DNA of 9,866 bases from positions 1 to 9,866 of the forward strand of contig JAILDD010000226.1 of NCBI GenBank assembly GCA_024689605.1. The letters run 5' to 3'. Both the position numbers and the translations under genes were made by a program. This document shows, piece after piece, positions 1-7,320 of the stretch. The DNA is from Lachnospiraceae bacterium. Its GTDB lineage: Bacteria > Bacillota_A > Clostridia > Lachnospirales > Lachnospiraceae. Within the stretch, counting starts at the first letter, position 1. Each line of letters opens with the position of its first letter. The notes beneath the pieces are model-generated. The model was not told the origin of the DNA. It ran no database searches and worked only from the letters and a program-made list of their open reading frames with translations.

Positions 1-1
1 A

Positions 2-676
2 TACAAAAATCTGGATGCTGTTCTGGAAAAACTGGGCAAGCAGAAGGATGTGGCTGAACAGGAGCTTAGAAAACTTTGCAAAAAAGCCCATGACATGCGC
101 GTGAAACAGGGCGCCGCATTGGAGAAGGAGATAACGGCAGCGCTTACGGACCTTAATTTTCTGAAGGTGTCATTCACGATTGACATTACGGAGAGGGAAA
201 ACTATGGCAGTGACGGAAATGATGATGTCAGGTTCATGATATCCCTTAATCCCGGGGAGAAGAAAAGGCCTTTGTCTGAGGTGGCCAGCGGCGGCGAGCT
301 TTCCAGAATAATGCTTGCGCTCAAGGCTGTACTGGCAGACAAGGATGAGATAGGAACACTTATTTTCGATGAGATAGATACCGGCATATCCGGCAAGACT
401 GCATGGATGGTATCCGAAAAGATGGCGGCCATTGCCAAGTCACATCAGACTATATGCATTACGCACCTTCCTCAGATAGCGGCCATGGCGGATACTCATT
501 TCTGCATCGAAAAGTCTGAAGTGGACGGAAGGACAGAGACTAACATAGGCAGGCTGGATGATGAACAGGCCCTTAACGAGCTTGCAAGGCTTTTAGGCGG
601 AGGCAGCATCACGGATACCGTAATGGCAAACGCAAAGGAGCTTAAGGCAGAGGCGGTCAGGGTTAAGGCTGGCTGA
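2..676 (+). CDS. recN: DNA repair protein RecN, C-terminal part (5' end outside window)
   Basis: RecN is an SMC-like ATPase that acts early in double-strand break repair by organising and tethering DNA ends. The frame is open to the left edge, so only the last 224 codons are present: the end of the coiled coil (charged helix rich in E and K, about 2-150) and the C-terminal half of the ABC ATPase head. Visible head motifs are the ABC signature SGGELSR (287-307), the Walker B strand with LIFDE (359-373) followed by the D-loop IDTGISG, and the H-loop histidine in THLPQIA (461-481). The order and spacing match RecN and not RecF or SMC. The N-terminal Walker A lies upstream of the window. A GTG at 50 is internal and not a start. 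In many spore-formers recN is followed by spoIVB and spo0A; here it is followed by glgA. I see no frameshift. Confidence 0.96.
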   Translation, partial: YKNLDAVLEKLGKQKDVAEQELRKLCKKAHDMRVKQGAALEKEITAALTDLNFLKVSFTIDITERENYGSDGNDDVRFMISLNPGEKKRPLSEVASGGELSRIMLALKAVLADKDEIGTLIFDEIDTGISGKTAWMVSEKMAAIAKSHQTICITHLPQIAAMADTHFCIEKSEVDGRTETNIGRLDDEQALNELARLLGGGSITDTVMANAKELKAEAVRVKAG

Positions 677-707
677 TGGACTACGAAAAATCCACCCGGC
701 GGGGTAG

Positions 708-743
708 TTGCCACTTTAATAAAATTGCAGGATATTATATAAT
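708..743 (+). promoter_or_regulatory. candidate promoter for glgA
   Basis: A perfect -10 box TATAAT lies at 738-743, in AT-rich sequence 110 bp before glgA. The -35 is weak: TTTAAT at 715-720 gives a 17-bp spacer. Alternatively TTGCCA at 708-713 gives a 19-bp spacer to TATTAT at 733-738. A start near 750 would leave a leader of about 100 nt carrying the hairpin at 757-778. The perfect -10 is what I see; promoter activity is inferred. Confidence 0.4.
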
Positions 744-756
744 AAAACTTGGATTG

Positions 757-778
757 TATCGGTAATGGGGGACCGATA
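757..778 (+). other. hairpin in the glgA leader with a G-rich loop
   Basis: A perfect 7-bp inverted repeat, TATCGGT (757-763) and ACCGATA (772-778), encloses the 8-nt loop AATGGGGG. Two wobble pairs can extend the base of the stem outward. No T-run follows, so it is not an intrinsic terminator. It could be an operator or an RNA element. The G-run in the loop sits 6 nt before an ATG at 778 that opens a 6-codon frame ending at 798. I do not recognise a known riboswitch class here. Confidence 0.4.
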
Positions 779-853
779 TGTCATACTTAAAAATGTGACG
801 GAATATTCTTTGCAAAAGGTTTATTTTCATAACACACGGAGGGTTACAGCAAA

Positions 854-2308
854 ATGAAAAACATCTTATTTGTCGCATCAGAGGGCGTTCCTTTTATTAA
901 GACAGGCGGTCTGGCTGATGTAGTTGGGTCCTTACCTAAATGCGTTGACAAGCGCTATTTTGACGTAAGGGTCATAATGCCTAAATATACCTGCATGAAG
1001 CAGGAGATGAAGGATCTGATGAAGTACAAGACGCACTTCTATATGGACTTTCATTGGAACAATGAGTATGTAGGCATCCTTGAGGCTGAATATGACGGCG
1101 TAAAGTATTATTTCATCGATAATGAGATGATGTTCGGCGGATTCAAGCCTTACAGCGGAAATGTTTATGATGATATCGTAAAGTTCTCATTCTTCTCAAA
1201 GGCGGCTCTTTCCGCAATCCCGCTTCTTGATTTTGAACCTGACCTTATCCACTGCCATGACTGGCAGACAGGACTTGTTCCCGTATACCTTAAGGAGAGA
1301 TTTTCTGACAATCCCATGTTCTCAAGGATGAAGTCCGTAATGACCATCCATAACCTTAAGTTCCAGGGCAAGTGGGATGTAAAGGATGTGCGTGATATAA
1401 CAGGTATACCTGCAAGTTTCTTTACCCCGGATAAGCTAGAAGCGTATAAGGATGCTAACCTTTTAAAGGGCGGCTTGGTTTATGCTGATGCCATAACCAC
1501 CGTGAGTGATACATATGCGGAGGAAATAAAGACTCCGTTCTATGGCGAGGGCCTGGACGGACTGCTTAGAGCCCGTTCCGGAAGCTTAAGAGGTATCGTA
1601 AACGGTATCGATTATGAGGACTATGATCCTTCAAAGGATAAGTACATAGAGTATAAGTATGACGCGAAGAATTTCCGCAAGGAAAAGATAAAGAATAAGC
1701 GTGCTCTTCAGAAACAGTTAGGCTTAGATCAGGATGATAAGGTCATGATGATCGGTATAGTATCAAGGCTTACTGACCAGAAGGGCTTTGACCTGATCGC
1801 ATATATCATGGATGAGCTTTGTCAGGACGCCGTACAGATAGTTGTTCTGGGAACGGGCGAGGAGCGTTATGAGAATATGTTCCGCCACTTTGACTGGAAG
1901 TATGGCAACAAGGTTTCAGCGAATATCTATTATTCGGAGGAGCTTTCCCACAGGATTTATGCAGCCTGTGATGCCTTCCTTATGCCCAGCCTTTTTGAGC
2001 CTTGCGGACTTTCACAGCTTATGGCTCTCAGATATGGCACAGTGCCTATCGTAAGAGAGACAGGCGGACTTAAGGATACAGTTCAGCCCTACAATGAATT
2101 TGACAGCACTGGTACAGGCTTCTCATTTATGAACTACAATGCTCATGAGATGTTAGCATCGATCAGGTATGCTGAGCGCATCTATTATGACAAGAGGCGT
2201 GAGTGGAACAAGATGATAGACAGGGCCATGGCAGCAGATTTCTCATGGCATGTATCAGCTGAAAAGTACCAGGAGATGTACGACTGGCTGATAGGGGACA
2301 AGGGCTGA
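854..2308 (+). CDS. glgA: glycogen synthase (ADP-glucose:starch glucosyltransferase, GT5)
   Basis: GlgA transfers glucose from ADP-glucose to the non-reducing end of an alpha-1,4-glucan, building cytoplasmic glycogen. The 484-residue length is normal for the family. The N-terminal Rossmann domain starts with the hallmark KTGGLADVVGSLP (lysine at residue 16, the ADP-glucose binding loop). The DWQTG segment near residue 137 and the NGID segment near 254 are also typical. The C-terminal domain shows SRLTDQKG with R305 and K310, matching the phosphate-binding Arg/Lys pair of the E. coli enzyme, and EPCGLSQ with the catalytic-site glutamate at 382, then TGGLKDTV. The ATG at 854 is set by the conserved N-terminus and by GGAGGG at 838-843, 10 nt upstream. 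It appears to be transcribed alone: a leader with a candidate promoter precedes it and a terminator follows. No other glg gene is in view. Confidence 0.97.
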   Translation: MKNILFVASEGVPFIKTGGLADVVGSLPKCVDKRYFDVRVIMPKYTCMKQEMKDLMKYKTHFYMDFHWNNEYVGILEAEYDGVKYYFIDNEMMFGGFKPYSGNVYDDIVKFSFFSKAALSAIPLLDFEPDLIHCHDWQTGLVPVYLKERFSDNPMFSRMKSVMTIHNLKFQGKWDVKDVRDITGIPASFFTPDKLEAYKDANLLKGGLVYADAITTVSDTYAEEIKTPFYGEGLDGLLRARSGSLRGIVNGIDYEDYDPSKDKYIEYKYDAKNFRKEKIKNKRALQKQLGLDQDDKVMMIGIVSRLTDQKGFDLIAYIMDELCQDAVQIVVLGTGEERYENMFRHFDWKYGNKVSANIYYSEELSHRIYAACDAFLMPSLFEPCGLSQLMALRYGTVPIVRETGGLKDTVQPYNEFDSTGTGFSFMNYNAHEMLASIRYAERIYYDKRREWNKMIDRAMAADFSWHVSAEKYQEMYDWLIGDKG

Positions 2309-2345
2309 CGGAGGTCCTGAACAGTTACGGATAATGAAAATATGG

Positions 2346-2376
2346 GCCGGAAATCTATATGGTTTCCGGCTTGTTA
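2346..2376 (+). terminator. intrinsic terminator after glgA
   Basis: GCCGGAAATC (2346-2355) pairs with GGTTTCCGGC (2361-2370) through 10 bp including one G-T wobble, around a 5-nt loop. A T-rich tail (TTGTTATG) follows. It begins 37 bp after the glgA stop and separates glgA from the rqcH operon. Confidence 0.85.
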
Positions 2377-2456
2377 TGTGTAATAATAATATGGTTTGAT
2401 TGGAAACTGCAATTTATCAGTATTAATTAAAAGCTGATGTGTTAATAATAATATGG
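2376..2456 (+). repeat. near-identical direct repeat pair ending at the rqcH start codon
   Basis: Copy 1 (2376-2394) and copy 2 (2437-2456) read ATGTG(T)TAATAATAATATGG and differ only by one inserted T. The starts are 61 nt apart. Copy 2 contains the rqcH start codon at 2453. The ATG at the same place in copy 1 (2391) is followed after one codon by TGA. It may be a local duplication, or an AT-rich translation-initiation element. Confidence 0.6.
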
Positions 2457-4240
2457 CATACGATGGAATTACGGTAGCGGCTGTTACTGACGAACTGAAT
2501 AAGAAGCTGACAGGAGGCAGGGTATACAGGATAGCCCAGCCTGAGAATGATGCAGTAGTGCTGACAGTAAGGGCACAGAGCGGCCAGTACAGGCTGCTGC
2601 TTTCTGCTGATGCCTCCCTTCCGTTAGTTTACCTTACGGAGGAGAACAGGAAGAATCCCCTTAATGCACCAGGCTTCTGCATGCTGCTCAGGAAGTATAT
2701 ACAGAATGCAAAGATACTGTCTGTAACTCAGCCGGGGCTTGAACGCGTGATCCGCATCGAGATGGAGCATATGGATGAAATGGGGGACATGCGTAAGCTC
2801 TGCCTTATTACGGAGATCATGGGTAAGCACAGCAATATCATACTTACTGATGATAACGATGAGATAATAGACAGCATCAAGCGCATATCCAACCTGGTTA
2901 GTTCCGTCAGGGAAGTCCTGCCGGGCAGGAAGTATTTCATACCGGAGACTAGGGGCAGGATCAATCCCATGAGCGTAAAGGATGGCGGATACCTGGATAT
3001 GCCGGAAATGACTAATATGTCCCTGCACAAGGCTTTGACTGCATACATAGGTATTTCCAACACTGCAGCATCTGAATTTATAAGAGTGGCGGGAGCGGAC
3101 GGCGACAGAACTGTTTCGGATATTGATGCTGCTGAAAAGGAACGCGTAGAAAGTGTTTTTTCATCTGCGATGGAAAAGATACGTACAGGTGATTTTTCGC
3201 CGGTGGTCTATTACCATGAGGGCGTGCCTGCTGAATATGCAGCTATTGATACCGGAATGTATCCGGAAAAGAAAACCGGCTATGGTATGTCGGAGACACT
3301 GGAACTTTTCTACAGGGAAAAGGAACTCCATATCCGTATAAGGCAGCGGAGCGCAGAGCTTAGGCGTGCGGTACAGAATGCTACGGAGCGTGTATCCAAG
3401 AAACTGGGCCTGCAGGAAAAGCAGTGCCGTGATACGGAAAAGAGGGAAAAGAACAGGCTTTATGGAGAACTTATAAGGGCTTATGCATATCAGATAGAGG
3501 AAGGTGCGGATAAGTGCGTCCTGCAGGACTATAATACAGGCGAGGATGTGAGCATCAGCCTGGATCCTGCATTATCGCCTCAAGATAATGCCAACAAATA
3601 TTTCGATAAATACAAAAAGCAGAAAAGAACATTTGAGGCGCTGTCCGTGTATATACAGCAGTCCGTTAAGGCTCTAGAGCACCTTGAGAGCATACAGGTG
3701 GCACTGGATATGGCACAGAACGAGGATGACCTTAAGGAAATCAGGCGTGAGCTGTGCGAGGCCGGGTATATCAGTGAAGAAAAAGGAACTGCCGGCAAAA
3801 ACGGTAAAGGTGCTTCCGGCAAAAGCAAGGGTAAAAATGCTGGAGCAAAGTCTAAGGGACTATGCTCGGCACCAATCCATTATGTGACCGAAGACGGATA
3901 CCATATATATGTGGGCAAGAATAACCACCAGAACGAGTACATAACCTTTGAACTGGCAAATGGCGGCGACATGTGGTTCCATGCCAAGAAGATACCGGGA
4001 TCCCATGTGGTAGTAAGGACGGACGGGGCTGAGCTTCCTGACAGTGTCTATGAAACCGCGGCAGCAGTGGCTGCGTACTACTCCAAAGCGGGGGGACAAG
4101 GCAAAGTGGACGTTGACTATACCGTAAGGAAGAATTTAAAAAAGACGCCCGGGGGAGCACCGGGATTTGTGATCTACCATACGAATTATTCCATGACGGT
4201 GAAGCCGTCGCTGGAAGGGGTAAAGCAGGCAGATGGCTGA
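2453..4240 (+). CDS. rqcH: RqcH / NFACT-family ribosome quality control protein (formerly FbpA-like)
   Basis: RqcH binds 50S subunits obstructed by peptidyl-tRNA and recruits tRNA-Ala to add C-terminal alanine tails that mark stalled chains for degradation. The 595 residues show the usual order: an NFACT-N domain from residue 1 (MAYDGITVAAV..., FCMLLRKY at 75-82, MGKHSN near 123), a helical middle and a long charged coiled coil (about 290-440). A Lys/Gly/Ala-rich linker (about 444-469) precedes the NFACT-R domain (about 476-585) with WFHAKKIPGSHV near 508. The Asp-Arg pair needed for tRNA recruitment in B. subtilis RqcH (D97/R98) is Glu97-Arg98 here, a conservative change. The start is fixed by the conserved N-terminus, yet no Shine-Dalgarno is visible upstream, only AT-rich repeat sequence. 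Its stop overlaps the next gene by 8 bp, so it heads the polysaccharide operon. Early annotations called this family fibronectin-binding. Confidence 0.95.
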   Translation: MAYDGITVAAVTDELNKKLTGGRVYRIAQPENDAVVLTVRAQSGQYRLLLSADASLPLVYLTEENRKNPLNAPGFCMLLRKYIQNAKILSVTQPGLERVIRIEMEHMDEMGDMRKLCLITEIMGKHSNIILTDDNDEIIDSIKRISNLVSSVREVLPGRKYFIPETRGRINPMSVKDGGYLDMPEMTNMSLHKALTAYIGISNTAASEFIRVAGADGDRTVSDIDAAEKERVESVFSSAMEKIRTGDFSPVVYYHEGVPAEYAAIDTGMYPEKKTGYGMSETLELFYREKELHIRIRQRSAELRRAVQNATERVSKKLGLQEKQCRDTEKREKNRLYGELIRAYAYQIEEGADKCVLQDYNTGEDVSISLDPALSPQDNANKYFDKYKKQKRTFEALSVYIQQSVKALEHLESIQVALDMAQNEDDLKEIRRELCEAGYISEEKGTAGKNGKGASGKSKGKNAGAKSKGLCSAPIHYVTEDGYHIYVGKNNHQNEYITFELANGGDMWFHAKKIPGSHVVVRTDGAELPDSVYETAAAVAAYYSKAGGQGKVDVDYTVRKNLKKTPGGAPGFVIYHTNYSMTVKPSLEGVKQADG

Positions 4241-4949
4241 GGCAGGAAATAATAAAGAAATAATAGACAGAAAAACAACGGCAGGCACAAGGGACGGTGC
4301 ATATGCCGGTGTTGACATGGGTGAAATATATGAAAAAAAGCCGGGAGCATACAAGGCCGTAAAGCGGCTTTTTGATATTGTTGGATCGGCTGCGGCTCTG
4401 ATCCTTCTGTCACCGGTATTTTTATGGACCGCAATAGCAATTAAGGCATGTGACGGAGGTCCTGTATTTTACAGCGGTAAACGTTACGGAAAGGATATGA
4501 AAGTCTTTCCTATGCATAAATTCAGATCCATGTGTGTGGATGCTGAGAGTAAAACAGATGAATACTTAAGGCAGGAAGATATAAACGGTCTGGCTTTCAA
4601 GATAAAAGACGATCCCCGGGTGACGAAGGTGGGAAGGTTTATCCGGAAGACCAGCATAGATGAGCTGCCCCAATTGTGGAATGTATTAAAAGGGGACATG
4701 AGTCTTGTAGGCCCCAGACCTATACAGCTGACCGATAAGGAAATCAGCGAATATGAAAAGCAGCGCTGGATCGTTAAGCCCGGTATCACCTGCATATGGC
4801 AGGTCAGCAGGAGGGAATTTGTTCCATGGGACGAATGGGTTGATATGGATCTGAAGTATATTTATGAAATGAGTATATTGACTGATATTAAGATCCTTTG
4901 GTCTACAATAGGCGCAGTACTCAGAAAAATACGGGATGATGACCGCTAG
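4233..4949 (+). CDS. monotopic phosphoglycosyl transferase (undecaprenyl-phosphate sugar-1-phosphate transferase, WcaJ/WbaP/PglC-like)
   Basis: This enzyme starts a lipid-linked repeat unit by moving a sugar-1-phosphate from a UDP-sugar to undecaprenyl phosphate at the inner membrane face. Of 238 residues, about 1-40 form a polar, poorly conserved leader. Residues 45-72 make the reentrant membrane helix with the Ser-Pro break (S60-P61). The catalytic core follows: KFRSM (96-100), the Asp-Glu catalytic dyad D143-E144 in SIDELPQLWNV, and the SLVGPRP loop (157-163), then GITCIWQV (185-191). This is the small form without the extra N-terminal membrane domain of WbaP. ATG 4233 has GGAAGGGG 12 nt upstream and overlaps rqcH by 8 bp, so translation may be coupled. 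An ATG at 4317 (residue 29) is a possible alternative start without a good ribosome site. The sugar cannot be told from sequence. Confidence 0.93.
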   Translation: MAEAGNNKEIIDRKTTAGTRDGAYAGVDMGEIYEKKPGAYKAVKRLFDIVGSAAALILLSPVFLWTAIAIKACDGGPVFYSGKRYGKDMKVFPMHKFRSMCVDAESKTDEYLRQEDINGLAFKIKDDPRVTKVGRFIRKTSIDELPQLWNVLKGDMSLVGPRPIQLTDKEISEYEKQRWIVKPGITCIWQVSRREFVPWDEWVDMDLKYIYEMSILTDIKILWSTIGAVLRKIRDDDR

Positions 4950-4971
4950 ATACTAAGGGGATGTAGGGGGA

Positions 4972-6411
4972 GTGCGTAAGGCTGTCTTTTGGAAAATACT
5001 TGAACGAGCTGGTGTGTTGGGAGGACAGTTTGTGCTTCAGGTGATTCTTGCCAGAATCCTGGAGCCAGAGTGTTACGGTACTCTTGCGGTAATGCTTATC
5101 TTTATTGATCTTGCCAATGTATTTATTCAGCAGGGATTCGGCACGGCGCTGATACAGAACAAGGATGTCAGTGAAGATGATTACAGTTCGGTATTCTGGA
5201 CCGTGCTTGTAATTGCGTCAGTTCTGTATGGAGTACTTTACTTTCTGGCACCCTTTACAGAAAAATTTTTTGCCATTCGAGATTTCTCTGATTCATTTCG
5301 GTTTCTTGCCCTTATGCTTTTTCCAGGTGCACTAAATTCAGTTCAGCAGGCTAAATTGAGCCGGGAGCTGGATTACAGAAAGATATTTATAAGCAATCTT
5401 TTAGGTGTAGTTATTTCTGGCGCATTGGGGATTTTTGTGGCACTGAATTATGGCGGTATCTGGGCACTGGTGATCCAGAGTTTTGCTAATACACTTATTG
5501 TCAGCGTTGTTATGCTGGTCACGGTAAAGTGGAAGCCAAGGGCAGTGTTTGACATTAAAAGGATGGAGGAATTATTTAGCTATGGCTGGAAGCTGCAGCT
5601 GTCATCGCTGATGGATACGGGATTTGAGGATGCTCAGGCGGCGCTGGTGGGAAAGGCTTTTGACAGTTCGATACTGGCATTTTACGACAGGGGAAGACAG
5701 TTTCCGAAATTTATCATTTCCACGATAAATGGAGCTGTTCAGAGTGTAATGCTGCCGGTAATGTCATCGCAGCAGGAGGATATAAATGATGTAAAGACTA
5801 CCATGCGCAAATCTCTTACCATGAGTTTTTTCTTTATTTCTCCTCTTATTCTAGGATTGGCGGCGGTGGCAGATCAGGCAGTTGTAGTAATACTTACGGA
5901 AAAGTGGCGCCCCTGTGTTCCGTATTTACAGCTCTATTGCCTGAGTTATCTTTTCTGGCCGGTTCACACCTGCAATCTTCAGGCGATTAATGCAGTCGGA
6001 CGCAGTGATATATTTCTGAAACTGGAAATAATAAAGAAAATCTATGGCATTCTTGGGCTATATATTGCAATCAGGTATTTTAGATCACCTATTGCACTGG
6101 TAATGGTGGGAGTTATTACCGTTCCTCTGTCCTGCTATGTGAATGCATATCCTAATAAAAAGTTGATAAACTACTCGCTGATAGAACAGATAAAGGATCT
6201 GATCCCGATTATGTTTGCTGATATAGTAATGCTTATACCTGTGCTGTTAGTTGGTATGGCAGATTTACCCAAAATATTGGTGCTGGTATTACAGGTGGTA
6301 TGCGGTGCCGTATGTTATATAGCGTTAAATGCTGTTCTTGGTACGCAACCATGGAATGATGCTATAATTATGATAAAACAGAGGAAGGATTCCGGAAGAA
6401 ATCCGATATAA
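4972..6411 (+). CDS. Wzx-type oligosaccharide flippase (MOP superfamily, Polysacc_synt)
   Basis: A 479-residue integral membrane protein with about 12-14 hydrophobic segments along its length, as expected for flippases that turn undecaprenyl-linked oligosaccharides to the outer face. The N-terminus has the family pattern WKxLER (residues 7-12) followed by QFVLQVILARILEPECYG, then ANVFIQQGFGTALIQ and SEDDYSSVFW, as in the TuaB/WzxC-like branch. The start is a GTG at 4972. A TAA in the same frame at 4954 rules out a longer protein, and the next start codons (5014, 5017) would remove the conserved N-terminus. AAGGGG at 4955-4960 lies 11 nt upstream; a second G-run (4966-4970) almost touches the start. 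The gap from the phosphoglycosyl transferase is 22 bp and to the next gene 5 bp. Teichuronic-acid-type export is an alternative role. Confidence 0.9.
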   Translation: MRKAVFWKILERAGVLGGQFVLQVILARILEPECYGTLAVMLIFIDLANVFIQQGFGTALIQNKDVSEDDYSSVFWTVLVIASVLYGVLYFLAPFTEKFFAIRDFSDSFRFLALMLFPGALNSVQQAKLSRELDYRKIFISNLLGVVISGALGIFVALNYGGIWALVIQSFANTLIVSVVMLVTVKWKPRAVFDIKRMEELFSYGWKLQLSSLMDTGFEDAQAALVGKAFDSSILAFYDRGRQFPKFIISTINGAVQSVMLPVMSSQQEDINDVKTTMRKSLTMSFFFISPLILGLAAVADQAVVVILTEKWRPCVPYLQLYCLSYLFWPVHTCNLQAINAVGRSDIFLKLEIIKKIYGILGLYIAIRYFRSPIALVMVGVITVPLSCYVNAYPNKKLINYSLIEQIKDLIPIMFADIVMLIPVLLVGMADLPKILVLVLQVVCGAVCYIALNAVLGTQPWNDAIIMIKQRKDSGRNPI

Positions 6412-6416
6412 ACGGT

Positions 6417-7301
6417 ATGAAAAAAATCATTGCAGTCATACTTACACATAACAGGAAGGATATGCTCTGTCGTTGTCTAGAGGCTGTTAAGAGCCAAAAA
6501 GGTGTTTCATGCGATATCTTGGTTGTAGACAGTGGCAGTACGGACGATACCAAGGAACTTTTTGACGATTCAGGTAGCTATACGGATGTAGTATATTATG
6601 ATCTTAAAAAAAATAGGGGAAGTGCGGGTTTTAGTTATGGTATAGAAAAGGCAGTCAGGATGGGATATGAATACATTTGGCTGATGGATGACGATGTGAT
6701 TCCTGACAAAAATGCGCTTCTGCAGCTTATTAAAGCCGGAAAGTATTTGAAAAATGAATGGGGATTTTTGGCAAGTCTAGTCTATTGGAAGGATGGATCC
6801 TTGTGTAAGGCAAACATTCCAAAAGTATCACCTTTGTGCTTTGTTAAAGATTTAGAGAAGAGAAAGCTTGTGCCTGTCCGAATGGCTTCATGGGCATCAA
6901 TTCTGGTAAAATCCAGTGTCGTCCGTGAGGTGGGTCTTCCGTATAAAGATTATTTTGTCTGGACAGAAGATTATGAGTTTACGGCCAGGGTAAGTCACAG
7001 GTATCATTCATATCTGGTAACCTCAAGCAGAGTGTTGCATGAAAAGAAGGCAAATATCAAAGCGGATATAATAAAAGAGAGTCGTGAACGTTTGTATAGA
7101 TTTAGGTATCTGTACCGGAATGATGTACATTTTTACAGAAAATATGGATTACAGGGATATGTGTATCTGGTGATCAAGTTTATCTATACCTTTATGCAGG
7201 TGTGTCTGTTTGAAAAAGAGTTTAAAGCTGAGAAACTGCGGATTTTGATAAAGGGATATTTGGAAGGTTTTTTATTTGCACCTATGATTGAGAGGATATA
7301 G
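6417..7301 (+). CDS. family 2 glycosyltransferase, GlfT2/rhamnosyltransferase-like
   Basis: A GT-A fold inverting glycosyltransferase of 294 residues, probably adding a sugar to the lipid-linked intermediate at the cytoplasmic membrane face. It starts with the nucleotide-binding strand IIAVILTHNRKD, then VVDSGSTDD (37-44), NRGSAGFSYG (66-75) and the metal-binding triad D91-D93 in WLMDDDV. The likely catalytic acid pair is in WTEDYEF (E184, D185), with a histidine at 208 in VLHEK. The NxGxAGG-like and WxxDYE-like motifs resemble the galactofuranosyl and rhamnosyl transferase branch (COG1216). The C-terminal 60 residues are basic and amphipathic with an aromatic segment (about 248-265), suiting membrane attachment. 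The ATG follows the flippase stop by 5 bp; the best upstream purine stretch, GGAAGAA (6394-6400), is far (16 nt), so coupling to the previous gene is likely. The donor sugar is unknown. Confidence 0.9.
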   Translation: MKKIIAVILTHNRKDMLCRCLEAVKSQKGVSCDILVVDSGSTDDTKELFDDSGSYTDVVYYDLKKNRGSAGFSYGIEKAVRMGYEYIWLMDDDVIPDKNALLQLIKAGKYLKNEWGFLASLVYWKDGSLCKANIPKVSPLCFVKDLEKRKLVPVRMASWASILVKSSVVREVGLPYKDYFVWTEDYEFTARVSHRYHSYLVTSSRVLHEKKANIKADIIKESRERLYRFRYLYRNDVHFYRKYGLQGYVYLVIKFIYTFMQVCLFEKEFKAEKLRILIKGYLEGFLFAPMIERI

Positions 7302-7320
7302 TATTGTGAGGATTATATAA

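Noticed and set aside
681..720. Terminator after recN
   Set aside because: Only a 4-bp stem ACCC/GGGT (694-705) with no T-run; too weak to call.
2396..2426. Promoter for rqcH (TTGATT ... TATTAA)
   Set aside because: The spacer is 19 bp and both boxes are poor matches; a promoter is expected between 2377 and 2452, but I cannot place it with confidence.
2624..3063. Long reading frames antisense to rqcH (up to 134 codons), and similar ones opposite recN, the phosphoglycosyl transferase and the second glycosyltransferase
   Set aside because: They lie wholly within strongly conserved genes, have no ribosome sites or recognisable motifs, and look like codon-bias shadows.
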